From contig CAXTHH010000001.1 of the NCBI GenBank assembly GCA_964244065.1, positions 558,001 through 622,000 on the forward strand: a stretch of 64,000 bases of DNA, given 5' to 3'. This document shows, piece by piece, positions 41,910 through 50,723 of the stretch. The stretch's first letter is position 1. Every line of letters begins with the position of its first letter. The notes below the pieces were generated by a model. The model ran no database searches and was not told where the DNA came from. It saw only the letters and a list, made by a program, of their open reading frames with translations. Origin of the DNA: JASLDZ01 sp964244065. Its GTDB lineage: Bacteria > Pseudomonadota > Alphaproteobacteria > Caulobacterales > Caulobacteraceae. Both the position numbers and the translations under genes were made by a program.

Positions 41910-43559
41910 TCAGACGAGTCGGGAGCGCTCCCGCGCCGCGCCGATGAAGCTGGCGAACAGCGGATGCGGGGCGAACGGGCGGCTCTTCAGCTCGGGGTGG
42001 AACTGCACGCCCACGAACCAGGGGTGGTCGTCGCGCTCCACGATCTCGGGCAGCACCCCGTCGGGGGAGAGGCCGGAGAAGCGCAGGCCTGTCGCTTCGA
42101 TCGCGTCGCGGTAGCCGATGTTCACCTCGTAGCGGTGGCGGTGCCGTTCGCGGATGGCCTCCCCGCCGTAGATCTCCGCCACGCGCGAGCCAGGCGCCAG
42201 GGCGGCGTCGTAGGCGCCGAGCCGCATGGTGCCGCCGAGGTCGGCCCCCTCCCCGCGCGTCTCGCGCATGTTTCCCCGCGTCCATTCGGTCATGAGGCCG
42301 ACGACCGGCTCGGGCGTAGGCCCGAACTCGGTGGAGGAGGCCCCCTCGACGCCCGCGAGGTTCCGCGCCGCCTCGATCACCGCCATTTGCATGCCGAAGC
42401 AGATGCCGAAGTAGGGGACCCGGCGCTCACGGGCGAACTGCACCGCGCGGATCTTGCCCTCCGCCCCGCGCTCGCCGAAGCCGCCGGGCACCAGCACGCC
42501 GCACACGTTCTCCAGCCGCGACAGGTCGGGGGCGTGCTCGCCCTCGAACACGGCGCTGTCCACCCAGTCGATGTTCACGCGCACGTTGTTGGCCACCCCG
42601 CCGTGGACCAGAGCCTCGATCAGCGACTTGTAGGCGTCCTTCAGCACCACGTACTTGCCGACCACCGCGATGGTGACCTCCCCGTCCGGGTGCTCCAGAC
42701 GGTGGGCGATGGTGGTCCAGCGCGCGAGGTCGGGCGCGGGGGCGTCGGCTATGCCGAAGTGGGCCAGCACCTCCGCGTCCAGCCCCTCGGCATGGTAGTT
42801 CAGCGGCACGGCGTAGATGCTGGCGCTGTCCCGCGCCTCGATCACCGCCGAGGCGCGGACGTTGCAGAACAGGCCGATCTTGCGCTTCTCCTCAGGAGGG
42901 ATCGGCTGCTCGCAGCGGCAGAGCAGGATGTCGGGCTGGATGCCGATGGACCGCAGCTCCTTCACCGAGTGCTGCGTCGGCTTGGTCTTCATCTCGCCGG
43001 CGGTCTTGATGAAGGGCAAGAGCGTCAGGTGCACGAAGCAGGCGTGGCCGCGGGGCAGCTCCTGGCCGAGCTGGCGGATGGCCTCGAAGAAGGGCAGGCC
43101 CTCGATGTCGCCCACCGTGCCGCCGATCTCGATGAGCACGAAGTCGGCCTCGCGCCCCTCCTCGTCCACGGCGGGCTTGAGGCAGAACGCTTTGATCTCG
43201 TTGGTGACGTGGGGGATGACCTGCACGGTGGCGCCCAGGTAGTCGCCCCGCCGCTCCTTCTCGATGATGGTCTGATAGATACGGCCGGTGGTGATGTTGT
43301 CCGCCTGCGTGGCCGACACGCCCGTGAACCGCTCGTAGTGGCCGAGGTCGAGGTCGGTCTCCGCCCCGTCGTCGGTCACGAACACCTCCCCGTGCTGGTA
43401 GGGGCTCATCGTGCCGGGGTCGACGTTCAGGTAGGGGTCGAGCTTGCGCAGGCGCACGCGATAGCCGCGCGCCTGCAGCAGCGCGCCGAGGGCGGCGGAC
43501 GCGAGACCTTTTCCGAGCGAAGAGACCACGCCGCCGGTGATGAAGATGTACCGGGCCAT
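41910..43559 (-). CDS. pyrG: CTP synthase
   Basis: 549 residues. The N-terminal amidoligase domain begins MARYIFITGGVVSSLGKG with the P-loop and has PYLNVDPGTMSPYQHGEVF. The C-terminal glutaminase has the catalytic Cys in YFGICFGMQMAV and His/Glu in GVQFHPELKSRP. It makes CTP from UTP and glutamine; in Caulobacter the enzyme also forms filaments that affect cell curvature. It follows secG with 69 bp between, in the conserved tpiA-secG-pyrG order. Confidence 0.98.
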   Translation of the reverse strand: MARYIFITGGVVSSLGKGLASAALGALLQARGYRVRLRKLDPYLNVDPGTMSPYQHGEVFVTDDGAETDLDLGHYERFTGVSATQADNITTGRIYQTIIEKERRGDYLGATVQVIPHVTNEIKAFCLKPAVDEEGREADFVLIEIGGTVGDIEGLPFFEAIRQLGQELPRGHACFVHLTLLPFIKTAGEMKTKPTQHSVKELRSIGIQPDILLCRCEQPIPPEEKRKIGLFCNVRASAVIEARDSASIYAVPLNYHAEGLDAEVLAHFGIADAPAPDLARWTTIAHRLEHPDGEVTIAVVGKYVVLKDAYKSLIEALVHGGVANNVRVNIDWVDSAVFEGEHAPDLSRLENVCGVLVPGGFGERGAEGKIRAVQFARERRVPYFGICFGMQMAVIEAARNLAGVEGASSTEFGPTPEPVVGLMTEWTRGNMRETRGEGADLGGTMRLGAYDAALAPGSRVAEIYGGEAIRERHRHRYEVNIGYRDAIEATGLRFSGLSPDGVLPEIVERDDHPWFVGVQFHPELKSRPFAPHPLFASFIGAARERSRLV

Positions 43560-43628
43560 GGGCGGCCACCCTAGCCAGCGACGCCCGGCCGCGCGACCCG
43601 ATTCGGCCCCGCGGCTGTGGACGATGCC

Positions 43629-44273
43629 TCAGTTCGGCTTGGGCGCGGGCGCGTCCGTCGTCGGCGTGCCGCCCACGGTCGCGGCCACGGGGTCGGTCGG
43701 GCCCGTGTTGGTGGCCGGCGGCGTCTGGGTGCGCGAGGCGCCGCGGGCGGGGGCGACGGTGACGCTCGGCGCGGGGGGCTGCGGAGCGGCGGCGGGTGGG
43801 GCGGAACGGGTGGCGGGGCGCAGCGTGACCGCGCCAGGCGCGGCGGTGGCGGGCTGGGCGGCGGGGGCGGCCGTCGCAGGAGCCACGTTCACCGTGGGGG
43901 GCGGCGGGCCGAAGCCGTCGTCGGCGGGCGGAGCCGCGGGCGCGCCGGGCTGGGCGCCGGGCGCCGTGGCGGGCGGCGCGGTCGGGCGCAGGGCGTCGCT
44001 GCTCAGCGGCGCGATCTTCAGCCGGTCCACCACCGAGGCGCCCTTGCTCAGGCGGCCCTGCAGGATCGTCATCACCAGGCACATGGCGAACAGCAGCGAA
44101 CCCAGGATCCAGGTCATCCGCGTTAGCAGGTCGCCCGCCCCCCGCGCCGTCATGAAGCCGGACGGCCCGCCGCCCATGCCGAGCGCCCCGCCCTCCGACC
44201 GCTGGAGCAGGACCACGCCCGCGAGCGCGATGCAGATCAGGATGACGAAGGCGAGCAGGATGCCGAGGAGCAT
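43629..44273 (-). CDS. secG: Protein translocase subunit SecG with long C-terminal extension
   Basis: 214 residues, against 75-130 for most SecG. Residues 1-75 are typical: two transmembrane helices around LLQRSEGGALGMGGG and a GDLLTRMTWILG segment. The remaining 130 residues are a Pro/Ala/Thr-rich low-complexity tail, probably disordered. SecG is the auxiliary subunit of SecYEG. The start is the ATG giving MLLGILLAF, preceded by an AGG about six bases upstream; tpiA is upstream and pyrG downstream. Confidence 0.92.
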   Translation of the reverse strand: MLLGILLAFVILICIALAGVVLLQRSEGGALGMGGGPSGFMTARGAGDLLTRMTWILGSLLFAMCLVMTILQGRLSKGASVVDRLKIAPLSSDALRPTAPPATAPGAQPGAPAAPPADDGFGPPPPTVNVAPATAAPAAQPATAAPGAVTLRPATRSAPPAAAPQPPAPSVTVAPARGASRTQTPPATNTGPTDPVAATVGGTPTTDAPAPKPN

Positions 44274-44399
44274 GGAAGGTCCGAGGAGTGCGGGGCGGCG
44301 CAGACGAGCGACCTCGCCCGGGAGCGAGCGCGGGCAGATAGCATCGCCGCGGCGGGATCGCCAGCGAGGGCGACCTCGCCCCCCTCCACCTGCCCGTCG

Positions 44400-44492
44400 C
44401 CCTCGGACTTGATCCGAGGGCCTAGCGCCCCGCGGCTCCACGGCGAAGGCGGCGCACGACCGACGCCCGGTCCTCGGGTCACGCCCGAGGAC
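44400..44492. repeat. Two palindromic hairpins in the tpiA-secG gap
   Basis: The first, 44400-44420, pairs CCCTCGGA with TCCGAGGG. The second, 44470-44492, pairs GTCCTCGGG (44470-44478) with CCCGAGGAC (44484-44492) around a 5-base loop. Such paired palindromes (CTCGGACTTGATCCGAG and CTCGGGTCA..CCCGAG) recur between genes in Caulobacterales as I recall, and may serve as transcription terminators or processing sites. The second stem lies 15 bases beyond the tpiA stop and so could end or attenuate its transcript. The remaining gap, 44274-44399, shows nothing. Confidence 0.65.
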
Positions 44493-44507
44493 GACGGAGG
44501 TGCGATC

Positions 44508-45251
44508 TCAGCCCGCGGCGCGGACGATGGCCAGGAAGTCCGCCGCCTTGAGCGAAGCGCCGCCCACCAGGGCGCCGTCGACGCCGTCGGCGTGCAGGAG
44601 CTCCGCGGCGTTGGCCGGCTTCACCGAGCCGCCGTAGAGGATGGGGATCTCCCCCGCGCCCACCGCGTCCTTCAGCCCGGCCCGCAGGGCGCCATGCATG
44701 GCCGAGACCTCGTCCACGGTGGGCGTCTCGCCGGTGCCGATGGCCCAGACGGGCTCGTAGGCCAGGGCGAAGTTGCGGCCGGAGAGCTCCTCGGGCAGCG
44801 ACTCGGCGAGCTGACCGCGCACCACCAGCTCCGCCCGGCCGGCGCGACGCTCGGCCAGGGTCTCGCCCACGCAGACGATCGGCTTGAGCCCCGCGGCCAG
44901 CGCCGCGCGCACCTTGTCGGCCACCAGGGCGTCGATCTCGCCGTGGTCGGCGCGGCGCTCGGAGTGCCCGAGGATCACCCAGCGCGCGCCCGAGTCGGCC
45001 AGCATGGAGGCGGACAGGTCGCCCGTGTGCGCGCCCGGCGGATGCGGCGACGCGTCCTGCGCGCCGACCTCCACCGCCGAGCCCTCCGCCATCTCGAACG
45101 CCGGATGCAGCAGCGTCGCGGGCGGGCACACCACCACCCGGGCGGCCGCCGGCTCGGAGGCAAGCGCGTCGAGCAGGTGGCGGAACTCGGCCAGTTCGGC
45201 CCGCAGGCCGTTCATCTTCCAATTGCCGGCGACGATCTTGGGCGAGGTCAT
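44508..45251 (-). CDS. tpiA: Triosephosphate isomerase
   Basis: 247 residues. Catalytic residues are visible: Lys in AGNWKMNG, His in ILGHSERR, Glu in ALAYEPVWAIGTG, and the phosphate loop YGGSVKPANA. The reaction is the interconversion of dihydroxyacetone phosphate and glyceraldehyde 3-phosphate. It is divergent from the periplasmic chaperone gene across a 145-bp gap, in which I see no clear promoter. Confidence 0.98.
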   Translation of the reverse strand: MTSPKIVAGNWKMNGLRAELAEFRHLLDALASEPAAARVVVCPPATLLHPAFEMAEGSAVEVGAQDASPHPPGAHTGDLSASMLADSGARWVILGHSERRADHGEIDALVADKVRAALAAGLKPIVCVGETLAERRAGRAELVVRGQLAESLPEELSGRNFALAYEPVWAIGTGETPTVDEVSAMHGALRAGLKDAVGAGEIPILYGGSVKPANAAELLHADGVDGALVGGASLKAADFLAIVRAAG

Positions 45252-45396
45252 GGCGCGTGGTTACGGCCGGGCGCGCGGCCTGTCACCCATCGTCGCCGCC
45301 CACGTCGCCAGGCAGGCGCCCGCCTTGCTCCCGTCGCGGCGCGCCCGTATGGGCGAGGGCTTCCGCAGGCCCGCGCGCCCGCCGCCCTGGACAGTC

Positions 45397-47310
45397 ATGC
45401 TCGCCCTGATCCGAAGGTTCGCCAAGTCGCCCGCCGCGAGCGTCCTCCTGACGCTGCTGGTGGCCAGCTTCGCCGTGTTCGGCATCTCCGACGTGTTCCG
45501 CAACGTGGGCCAGCGCGACGCGGTGGTCAGCGCGGGCGGGCGCACGGTGGGCGCGATGCAGTTCCGCACCATGTTCGACCGTTACCTGCAGGGCCTGGCC
45601 CAGCAGAACGGCGGCCAGCCGCCCACCATCGCCGAGGCCGCCGCCCAGGGCGCCGACGCCCGTGCGCTGCAGGAGGTGGCCTACGAGGAAGCCGCCGCCG
45701 CCGCGATCGCCGCCGCCGGCGTGCGCCCGGGCGACGCGCAGGTGGCCGCCGAACTCGCCAAGGCGCAGCGCTTCCGCAACCCGGTCACGGGCGCGTTCGA
45801 CAAGAAGGCCTACGCCGACTTCCTGCGCGAGCAGAAGATCACCGCCAAGGAGGTGGAAGGCTCGCTCGCCGACCAGATCGCCCAGCGCCACTTCCTCACC
45901 GGCCTGGTGGCCGCCCTGCAGCCGCCGCGCATCTTCACGGCCGTGGCGGCCGCGGTGAACGGCGAGCGGCGCGACTTCACCTACGTGTCGGTGCCCGCCT
46001 CGTCGGTTCCGGCCCCCGCACCGCCGACAGACGCCGAGCTGCAGAAGTTCCTGAACGAGAACGCCGCCCAGCTGCGCAAGCCGGAGACCCGGCGCGTGAG
46101 CCTGGTGCGCTTCTCCGCCGCCCAGCTCGCCCCCACCCTGCCGGTGGACGCCAAGGAGGTGCAGCGCCGCTTCGACTTCGAGAAGGACACCCTCTCGATC
46201 CCCGAGCGCCGCTCCGTGGTGCAGATCCCGCTGAAGTCGGCCGCTCAGGCCGCGGACGTGGTGGCGCGGCTGAAGCGCGGCGAGGCGCCCGCCGCCGCCG
46301 CCCGCGCGGTCGGGGCCGAGCCGGTCGTCTCGCCCGACGCGCCGCGCAGCGCCCTACCCGATCCCGCCGTGGCGGCCGCCGCCTTCGCCATGGCGGCGGG
46401 CGAGGTGCGCGGGCCCGTGCAGGGCGCGCTCGGGGCCTCGGTGGTGCAGGTGACGAAGATCACGCCCGGCCGTGAGGCGCAGCTGGCCGACGCCCGCCCC
46501 CGGCTCGAGGCCGCCGTCCGCCAGGCCGCGGCGGTCGAGAAGGCCGACGAGCTGGCCGGCAAGTACGACGACGCGCGCAGCGGGGGCGCGAACCTGGCCG
46601 AGGCCGCCGCCAAGGCGGGCGTGCAGGTGCAGGCGCTGCCGCCGTTCACCAAGGACGGCCAGCTGCCCGACGGCCAGCGCCTGCCGGTGCCCAAGAAGCT
46701 GATCGCCACCGCCTACAGCCTGCCCGCGGGCGGCGAGAGCGAGCTGCTGCAGGCCGGCCCCGGCGAGAGCTACGCCATACGCGTGGAGGCGGTCACCCCG
46801 TCCGCCCCGTTCGCCCTGGCCGAGGTGCGCGGGCCGCTGACCGCCCGGCTGACGCAGCAGAAGCTCGCCGAAGCGCTCAGCGCCAGGGCCGAGGCGCTGG
46901 CGGGCCAGGCGCGCGCCAAGGGTTCGCTGGACGGTCTCGGCGCCGTGCAGCGCATCGCCGGCGTGGACCGCTCGGCCGCGCAGGGGCCCAGGCCCGCCTA
47001 CCCGCCCGCGCTCCTGGCGCGTGTCTTCTCGCTCAAGCCGGGCGAGGTGGCCGTGGCGCCGGGGGAGGGCTCGTCGGCCGTCGTGGTGCGCCTGGAGCGG
47101 ATCACGCCTGCGCCCGCGCAGCAGATCGCCCTGGTCGGCCGCGCTTCCCGCCGGCCGGCGACGCTGGGGTTGTACGACGACCTCGCCGCCCACGCCCGCG
47201 AGGCGGCGCGCGCGCAGGTCAAGCCCAAGGTGGACGCGGCCCGGGCCCGCCGCGCCCTCGGGCTCGAACCCGACGCCAAGCCGGCGGCGACCCCCGCCGC
47301 CGGCGCCTGA
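45397..47310 (+). CDS. PpiD/SurA-like peptidyl-prolyl isomerase, periplasmic chaperone
   Basis: 637 residues. One N-terminal transmembrane helix (SPAASVLLTLLVASFAVFGI) anchors a large periplasmic part. A SurA_N-type segment (GQRDAVVSAGGRTVGAMQF) starts it, followed by regions resembling divergent parvulin domains around residues 260-390. It assists folding of outer-membrane and exported proteins. An ATG 48 bases further upstream is possible, but MLALIRRFAKSP fits the family best. Its stop is one base before the trpE start, so trpE may be read from the same transcript. Confidence 0.82.
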   Translation: MLALIRRFAKSPAASVLLTLLVASFAVFGISDVFRNVGQRDAVVSAGGRTVGAMQFRTMFDRYLQGLAQQNGGQPPTIAEAAAQGADARALQEVAYEEAAAAAIAAAGVRPGDAQVAAELAKAQRFRNPVTGAFDKKAYADFLREQKITAKEVEGSLADQIAQRHFLTGLVAALQPPRIFTAVAAAVNGERRDFTYVSVPASSVPAPAPPTDAELQKFLNENAAQLRKPETRRVSLVRFSAAQLAPTLPVDAKEVQRRFDFEKDTLSIPERRSVVQIPLKSAAQAADVVARLKRGEAPAAAARAVGAEPVVSPDAPRSALPDPAVAAAAFAMAAGEVRGPVQGALGASVVQVTKITPGREAQLADARPRLEAAVRQAAAVEKADELAGKYDDARSGGANLAEAAAKAGVQVQALPPFTKDGQLPDGQRLPVPKKLIATAYSLPAGGESELLQAGPGESYAIRVEAVTPSAPFALAEVRGPLTARLTQQKLAEALSARAEALAGQARAKGSLDGLGAVQRIAGVDRSAAQGPRPAYPPALLARVFSLKPGEVAVAPGEGSSAVVVRLERITPAPAQQIALVGRASRRPATLGLYDDLAAHAREAARAQVKPKVDAARARRALGLEPDAKPAATPAAGA

Positions 47311-47311
47311 G

Positions 47312-48823
47312 GTGGCCGGAGGCGACGGCGCCGCGGGGGCGCAGCTCGTCTGGCGACGGGTGGTGGACGACCTGGAGACCCCGGTCTCCGCCTTCCTGAA
47401 GATCGGCCGCGGGCGCCCGTACGCCTTCCTGTTCGAGTCCGTGGAGGGCGGCGCCTGGCGCGGCCGCTACTCCATCATCGCCCTCGACCCCGACCTCGTC
47501 TGGCGCGCCCGGGGCGACCGGGCCGAGGTCGCGCGCGGGGCTGAGGCCGTCGCCGCCGGCCGGTTCACGCCTGAGCCCGCGCCCACGCTCGGCTCCCTGC
47601 GCGCCCTGGTGGACGCCTCGCGGCTGGACCTGCCGCCGGAGCTCCCGCCCATGGCCGCCGGCCTGTTCGGCGTGCTCGGCTACGACGTGGTGCGCCTGGC
47701 CGAGCCGCTCGGCCCCGCCCCGCCCGACCCCCTCGACCTGCCCGACGCGGTGATGATGCGCCCGCGGGTGGTCGCCGTGTTCGACGGCGTGGCGCAGGAG
47801 ATCCTGCTCGTGGCGCCCGTGCGCCCCGCCCCCGGCGAGGACGACGCCGTCGCCCGGGCCGACGCCGAGGCGCGCCTGGACGCGGCGGCCGCCGCGCTTC
47901 GCGCTCCCGTCCCGCGGGCGGCCGAGCCGTCGCCGCCGACGGAGGCCCGCGAGCCGCCGCGCTCGGCCATCGACCGCGCCGCCTATGCCGACGTGGTGCA
48001 GGCGGCCAAGCGCTATATCGCGGCGGGCGACATCTTCCAGGTGGTGCCGAGCCGGCGCGCCGAGGCGCCCTACCCCGGCGACCCCTTCGCCTTCTACCGG
48101 GCGCTGCGGCGGCTGAACCCCTCTCCGTTCCTGTACTTCCTAGACTTCGGCGGCTTCCAGCTGGCGGGATCGAGCCCCGAGATCCTGGTCCGCTACCGCG
48201 ACGGCCGCGTCACCATCCGCCCCATCGCCGGCACGCGCCCCCGCGGCAAGACGCCGGCGCACGATGCGGAGCTGGAGGCCGAGCTCCTGGCCGATCCCAA
48301 GGAGCGGGCCGAGCACCTGATGCTGCTCGACCTCGGCCGCAACGACGTGGGCCGCGCCATCGGCCTCGGCCGCGAGGGCGCGAACCGCCCGGGGAAGGTG
48401 ACGGTCACCTCCAGCTTCGCGGTGGAGCGCTACAGCCACGTGATGCACATCGTCTCCAACGTGGAGGGTGAGGCGACCGTCCCGCTCGACCCGGTGGACG
48501 TGATCCTGACCGCCCTGCCCGCCGGCACCCTCTCAGGCGCCCCGAAGGTCCGGGCCATGCAGATCATCGACGAGCTGGAGACGGTGAAGCGCGGCGTCGG
48601 CTACGGCGGCGCGGCCGGCTACATCGGCGCGGGCGGCGAGGTGGACACCTGCATCGTGCTGCGCACCGCCCTGTTCAAGAACGGCCGCATGTACGTCCAG
48701 TCGGGCGGCGGCGTGGTCGCCGACAGCGACCCGGACTCCGAGTTCGACGAGACGGTGCACAAGGCCCGCGCCCTCGCCCGCGCAGCCGAAGAGGCCTGGC
48801 GGTTCGAGCCTAGCGGAGACTGA
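47312..48823 (+). CDS. trpE: Anthranilate synthase component I
   Basis: 503 residues from a GTG directly after the upstream stop. It contains LVWRRVVDDLETPVSAFLK at the N terminus, and chorismate-binding motifs SPEILVRY, PIAGTRPRGKTPAHD, LLDLGRNDVGR, SFAVERYSHVMHIVSNVEG, PAGTLSGAPKVRAM and YGGAAGYIG. It converts chorismate to anthranilate with TrpG. The residues before LVWRR are fewer than in relatives, so a slightly different start is possible. No leader peptide or attenuator is visible, since there is no leader space. Confidence 0.95.
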   Translation: MAGGDGAAGAQLVWRRVVDDLETPVSAFLKIGRGRPYAFLFESVEGGAWRGRYSIIALDPDLVWRARGDRAEVARGAEAVAAGRFTPEPAPTLGSLRALVDASRLDLPPELPPMAAGLFGVLGYDVVRLAEPLGPAPPDPLDLPDAVMMRPRVVAVFDGVAQEILLVAPVRPAPGEDDAVARADAEARLDAAAAALRAPVPRAAEPSPPTEAREPPRSAIDRAAYADVVQAAKRYIAAGDIFQVVPSRRAEAPYPGDPFAFYRALRRLNPSPFLYFLDFGGFQLAGSSPEILVRYRDGRVTIRPIAGTRPRGKTPAHDAELEAELLADPKERAEHLMLLDLGRNDVGRAIGLGREGANRPGKVTVTSSFAVERYSHVMHIVSNVEGEATVPLDPVDVILTALPAGTLSGAPKVRAMQIIDELETVKRGVGYGGAAGYIGAGGEVDTCIVLRTALFKNGRMYVQSGGGVVADSDPDSEFDETVHKARALARAAEEAWRFEPSGD

Positions 48824-49031
48824 GCGCCGCGCGCACCGGGCCGGCTTCTACCCGAGCCGGCTCCCAACCGCCCAGCACCACCACGGCGGCCGTTCCGAGC
48901 GCCGCCGACGTCATCAGCCCCGCGCACAGCAGCGCCGCCCAGGCGGGCAGAGGCCGGCGCGGCGTCGTCGCCAGGGCGACGCGGGCGCCTTCCAGGCCGG
49001 CGCTGCGCGAATCGAGGACCAACGGGTTCAT
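48810..49031 (-). CDS. Possible small membrane protein between trpE and trpG
   Basis: 73 residues from the ATG giving MNPLVLDSRSAG, nine bases after an in-frame alternative ATG at 49040. One hydrophobic segment (about 31-57, WAALLCAGLMTSAALGTAAVVVLGG) is predicted. It is antisense to the surrounding trp genes, its stop overlaps the 3' end of trpE by 14 bases, and it fills the gap between trpE and trpG. No family recognised; moderate confidence because the helix is convincing but ribosome binding is not. Confidence 0.45.
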   Translation of the reverse strand: MNPLVLDSRSAGLEGARVALATTPRRPLPAWAALLCAGLMTSAALGTAAVVVLGGWEPARVEAGPVRAALSLR

Positions 49032-49093
49032 CGCGCCCATGAGCCTCGCCGGCCCTTAACGGGGCGTCACGCGCCCGCTATGTGCGACGGCGC

Positions 49094-49687
49094 ATGATCC
49101 TGGTGATCGATAACTACGACAGCTTCACCTACAACCTCGTCCACCACCTGGCCGAGCTGGGCGCTCCCGCGCGGGTGGTGCGCAACGACAAGCTGACCGT
49201 GGAGGAGGCGCTCGAGCTGCGCCCCCGCGGCGTGCTCTTATCCCCCGGCCCCTGCGCCCCCGACCAGGCGGGCATCACCCTCGACCTGCTCCGCGAAGCG
49301 CCTGAGGACCTGCCCATCCTCGGCGTTTGCCTGGGTCACCAGGCCATCGGCCAGGCCTTCGGCGGCGAGGTCGTGCGCGCCCGGACGCTGATGCACGGCA
49401 AGACCAGCGACATCCGCCACAGCGACACGGGGGTGTTCCGCGCCCTGGCCAACCCCTTCACCGCCGTGCGCTACCACTCCCTGGCCGTGGCGCGAGACGG
49501 CCTGCCCGAGGTGCTGGAGGTGACCGCCACCTCCGCCGACGGCGAGATCATGGGCCTGCAGCATCGCGAGCGGCCGATCCACGGCGTGCAGTTCCACCCG
49601 GAGAGCCACGGCAGCGCGCAGGGCCACGACCTGTTGGCCAACTTCCTGCGTCTGGCCGGCATGACGCCCGCGCGTCGCGCCGCCTGA
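49094..49687 (+). CDS. trpG: Anthranilate synthase component II (glutamine amidotransferase)
   Basis: 197 residues, single-domain. The catalytic Cys is in LGVCLGHQAIGQAFGG, His and Glu in GVQFHPESHGS. It provides ammonia for TrpE. The ATG giving MILVIDNYDSFTYN is the usual start; the four codons in front are not conserved. It opens the trpG-trpD-trpC run and could also serve folate synthesis as an amphibolic TrpG/PabA; the sequence does not decide that. Confidence 0.95.
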   Translation: MILVIDNYDSFTYNLVHHLAELGAPARVVRNDKLTVEEALELRPRGVLLSPGPCAPDQAGITLDLLREAPEDLPILGVCLGHQAIGQAFGGEVVRARTLMHGKTSDIRHSDTGVFRALANPFTAVRYHSLAVARDGLPEVLEVTATSADGEIMGLQHRERPIHGVQFHPESHGSAQGHDLLANFLRLAGMTPARRAA

Positions 49688-49700
49688 GCGCGGCCCCGCT

Positions 49701-50723
49701 GTGAGCCAGGGGTTCAAGCCGCTGCTGGAGCAGCTCGCCTCCGGCGCGACCCTGACCGAGGCGGAGGCGGAGGGCTTCTTCGCCGCCTGCCTGCGTGGCG
49801 AGCCTACGCCCGCCCAGCTCGCCTCCGCCCTGACGGCGTTGCGCGTCCGCGGCGAGACGGAGGTCGAGATCGCCGCCTGCGCTCGCGCCATGCGCGCCGC
49901 CGCCCGCCCCTTCGATCCCGGCGGGCCGGTTATCGATACCTGCGGCACCGGCGGCGACGGCGCGCACACGTTCAACATCTCCACGGCCGCCGCCTTCGTG
50001 GCCGCGGGCGGCGGCGTGCGCGTGGCCAAGCACGGCAACCGCGCCCTCTCCTCCCGCTCGGGCGCCTCCGACGTGCTGGCGGAGCTCGGCGTCGCGCTGG
50101 AGCCCTCGCCGGAGCGGGCGCGGCGGGCGCTGGACGAGGCCGGCGTCTGCTTCCTGCACGCCCCCGCCTACAACCCCGCCATGCGCCACGTGACGCCCGT
50201 GCGTGCGGAGCTCGGGTTCCGCACGCTGTTCAACCTGCTGGGCCCGCTCGCCAACCCGGCGGGCGCCCGGCGGCAGGTGGTGGGCGTCTACGACCCGCGC
50301 CGGGTGGAGACGCTGGCGCGGGTGCTGGGGGCGCTCGGCGCCGAGCATGTGTGGGTGGTCCACGGCTCCGGCCTGGACGAGCTCAGCACCGCCGGCGAGA
50401 GCACGGCGGCCGAGTGGCGCGACGGCGCCCTGCGCACCTTCACCGTCACGCCGGAGGCCGCCGGCGTGCCGCGCACCGAGCTCGCCGCCCTACGCGGCGG
50501 CGACCCCGTGCACAACGCCGCCGCCCTGCGCGAGGTGCTGGACGGCCGCCCGGGCGCCTACCGGGACGTGACGCTGCTGAACGCCGCCGCCGCCTTCATC
50601 GTCGCGGGCCACGCGGACGACCTCGCGGAGGGCGTCGCGCTCGGCCGGGCGTCAATCGACTCGGGCGCGGCGCGGCAGGCGCTGGCCGCCCTCGCCCGCC
50701 TCACCGGAGAGTCCGCGGCATGA
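49701..50723 (+). CDS. trpD: Anthranilate phosphoribosyltransferase
   Basis: 340 residues, GTG start 13 bases after trpG. The PRPP-binding loop is DTCGTGGDGAHTFNIST, with KHGNRALSSRSGASDVLAELG and FLHAPAYNPAMRHVTPVR. It joins anthranilate to PRPP. The stop overlaps the trpC start (ATGA). Confidence 0.96.
   Translation: MSQGFKPLLEQLASGATLTEAEAEGFFAACLRGEPTPAQLASALTALRVRGETEVEIAACARAMRAAARPFDPGGPVIDTCGTGGDGAHTFNISTAAAFVAAGGGVRVAKHGNRALSSRSGASDVLAELGVALEPSPERARRALDEAGVCFLHAPAYNPAMRHVTPVRAELGFRTLFNLLGPLANPAGARRQVVGVYDPRRVETLARVLGALGAEHVWVVHGSGLDELSTAGESTAAEWRDGALRTFTVTPEAAGVPRTELAALRGGDPVHNAAALREVLDGRPGAYRDVTLLNAAAAFIVAGHADDLAEGVALGRASIDSGAARQALAALARLTGESAA

Noticed and set aside
48840..48861. 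GCCGGC/GCCGGC hairpin just after trpE as terminator or attenuator
   Set aside because: Six-bp stem with 10-base loop and no T-run; such palindromes are expected by chance at this GC content.
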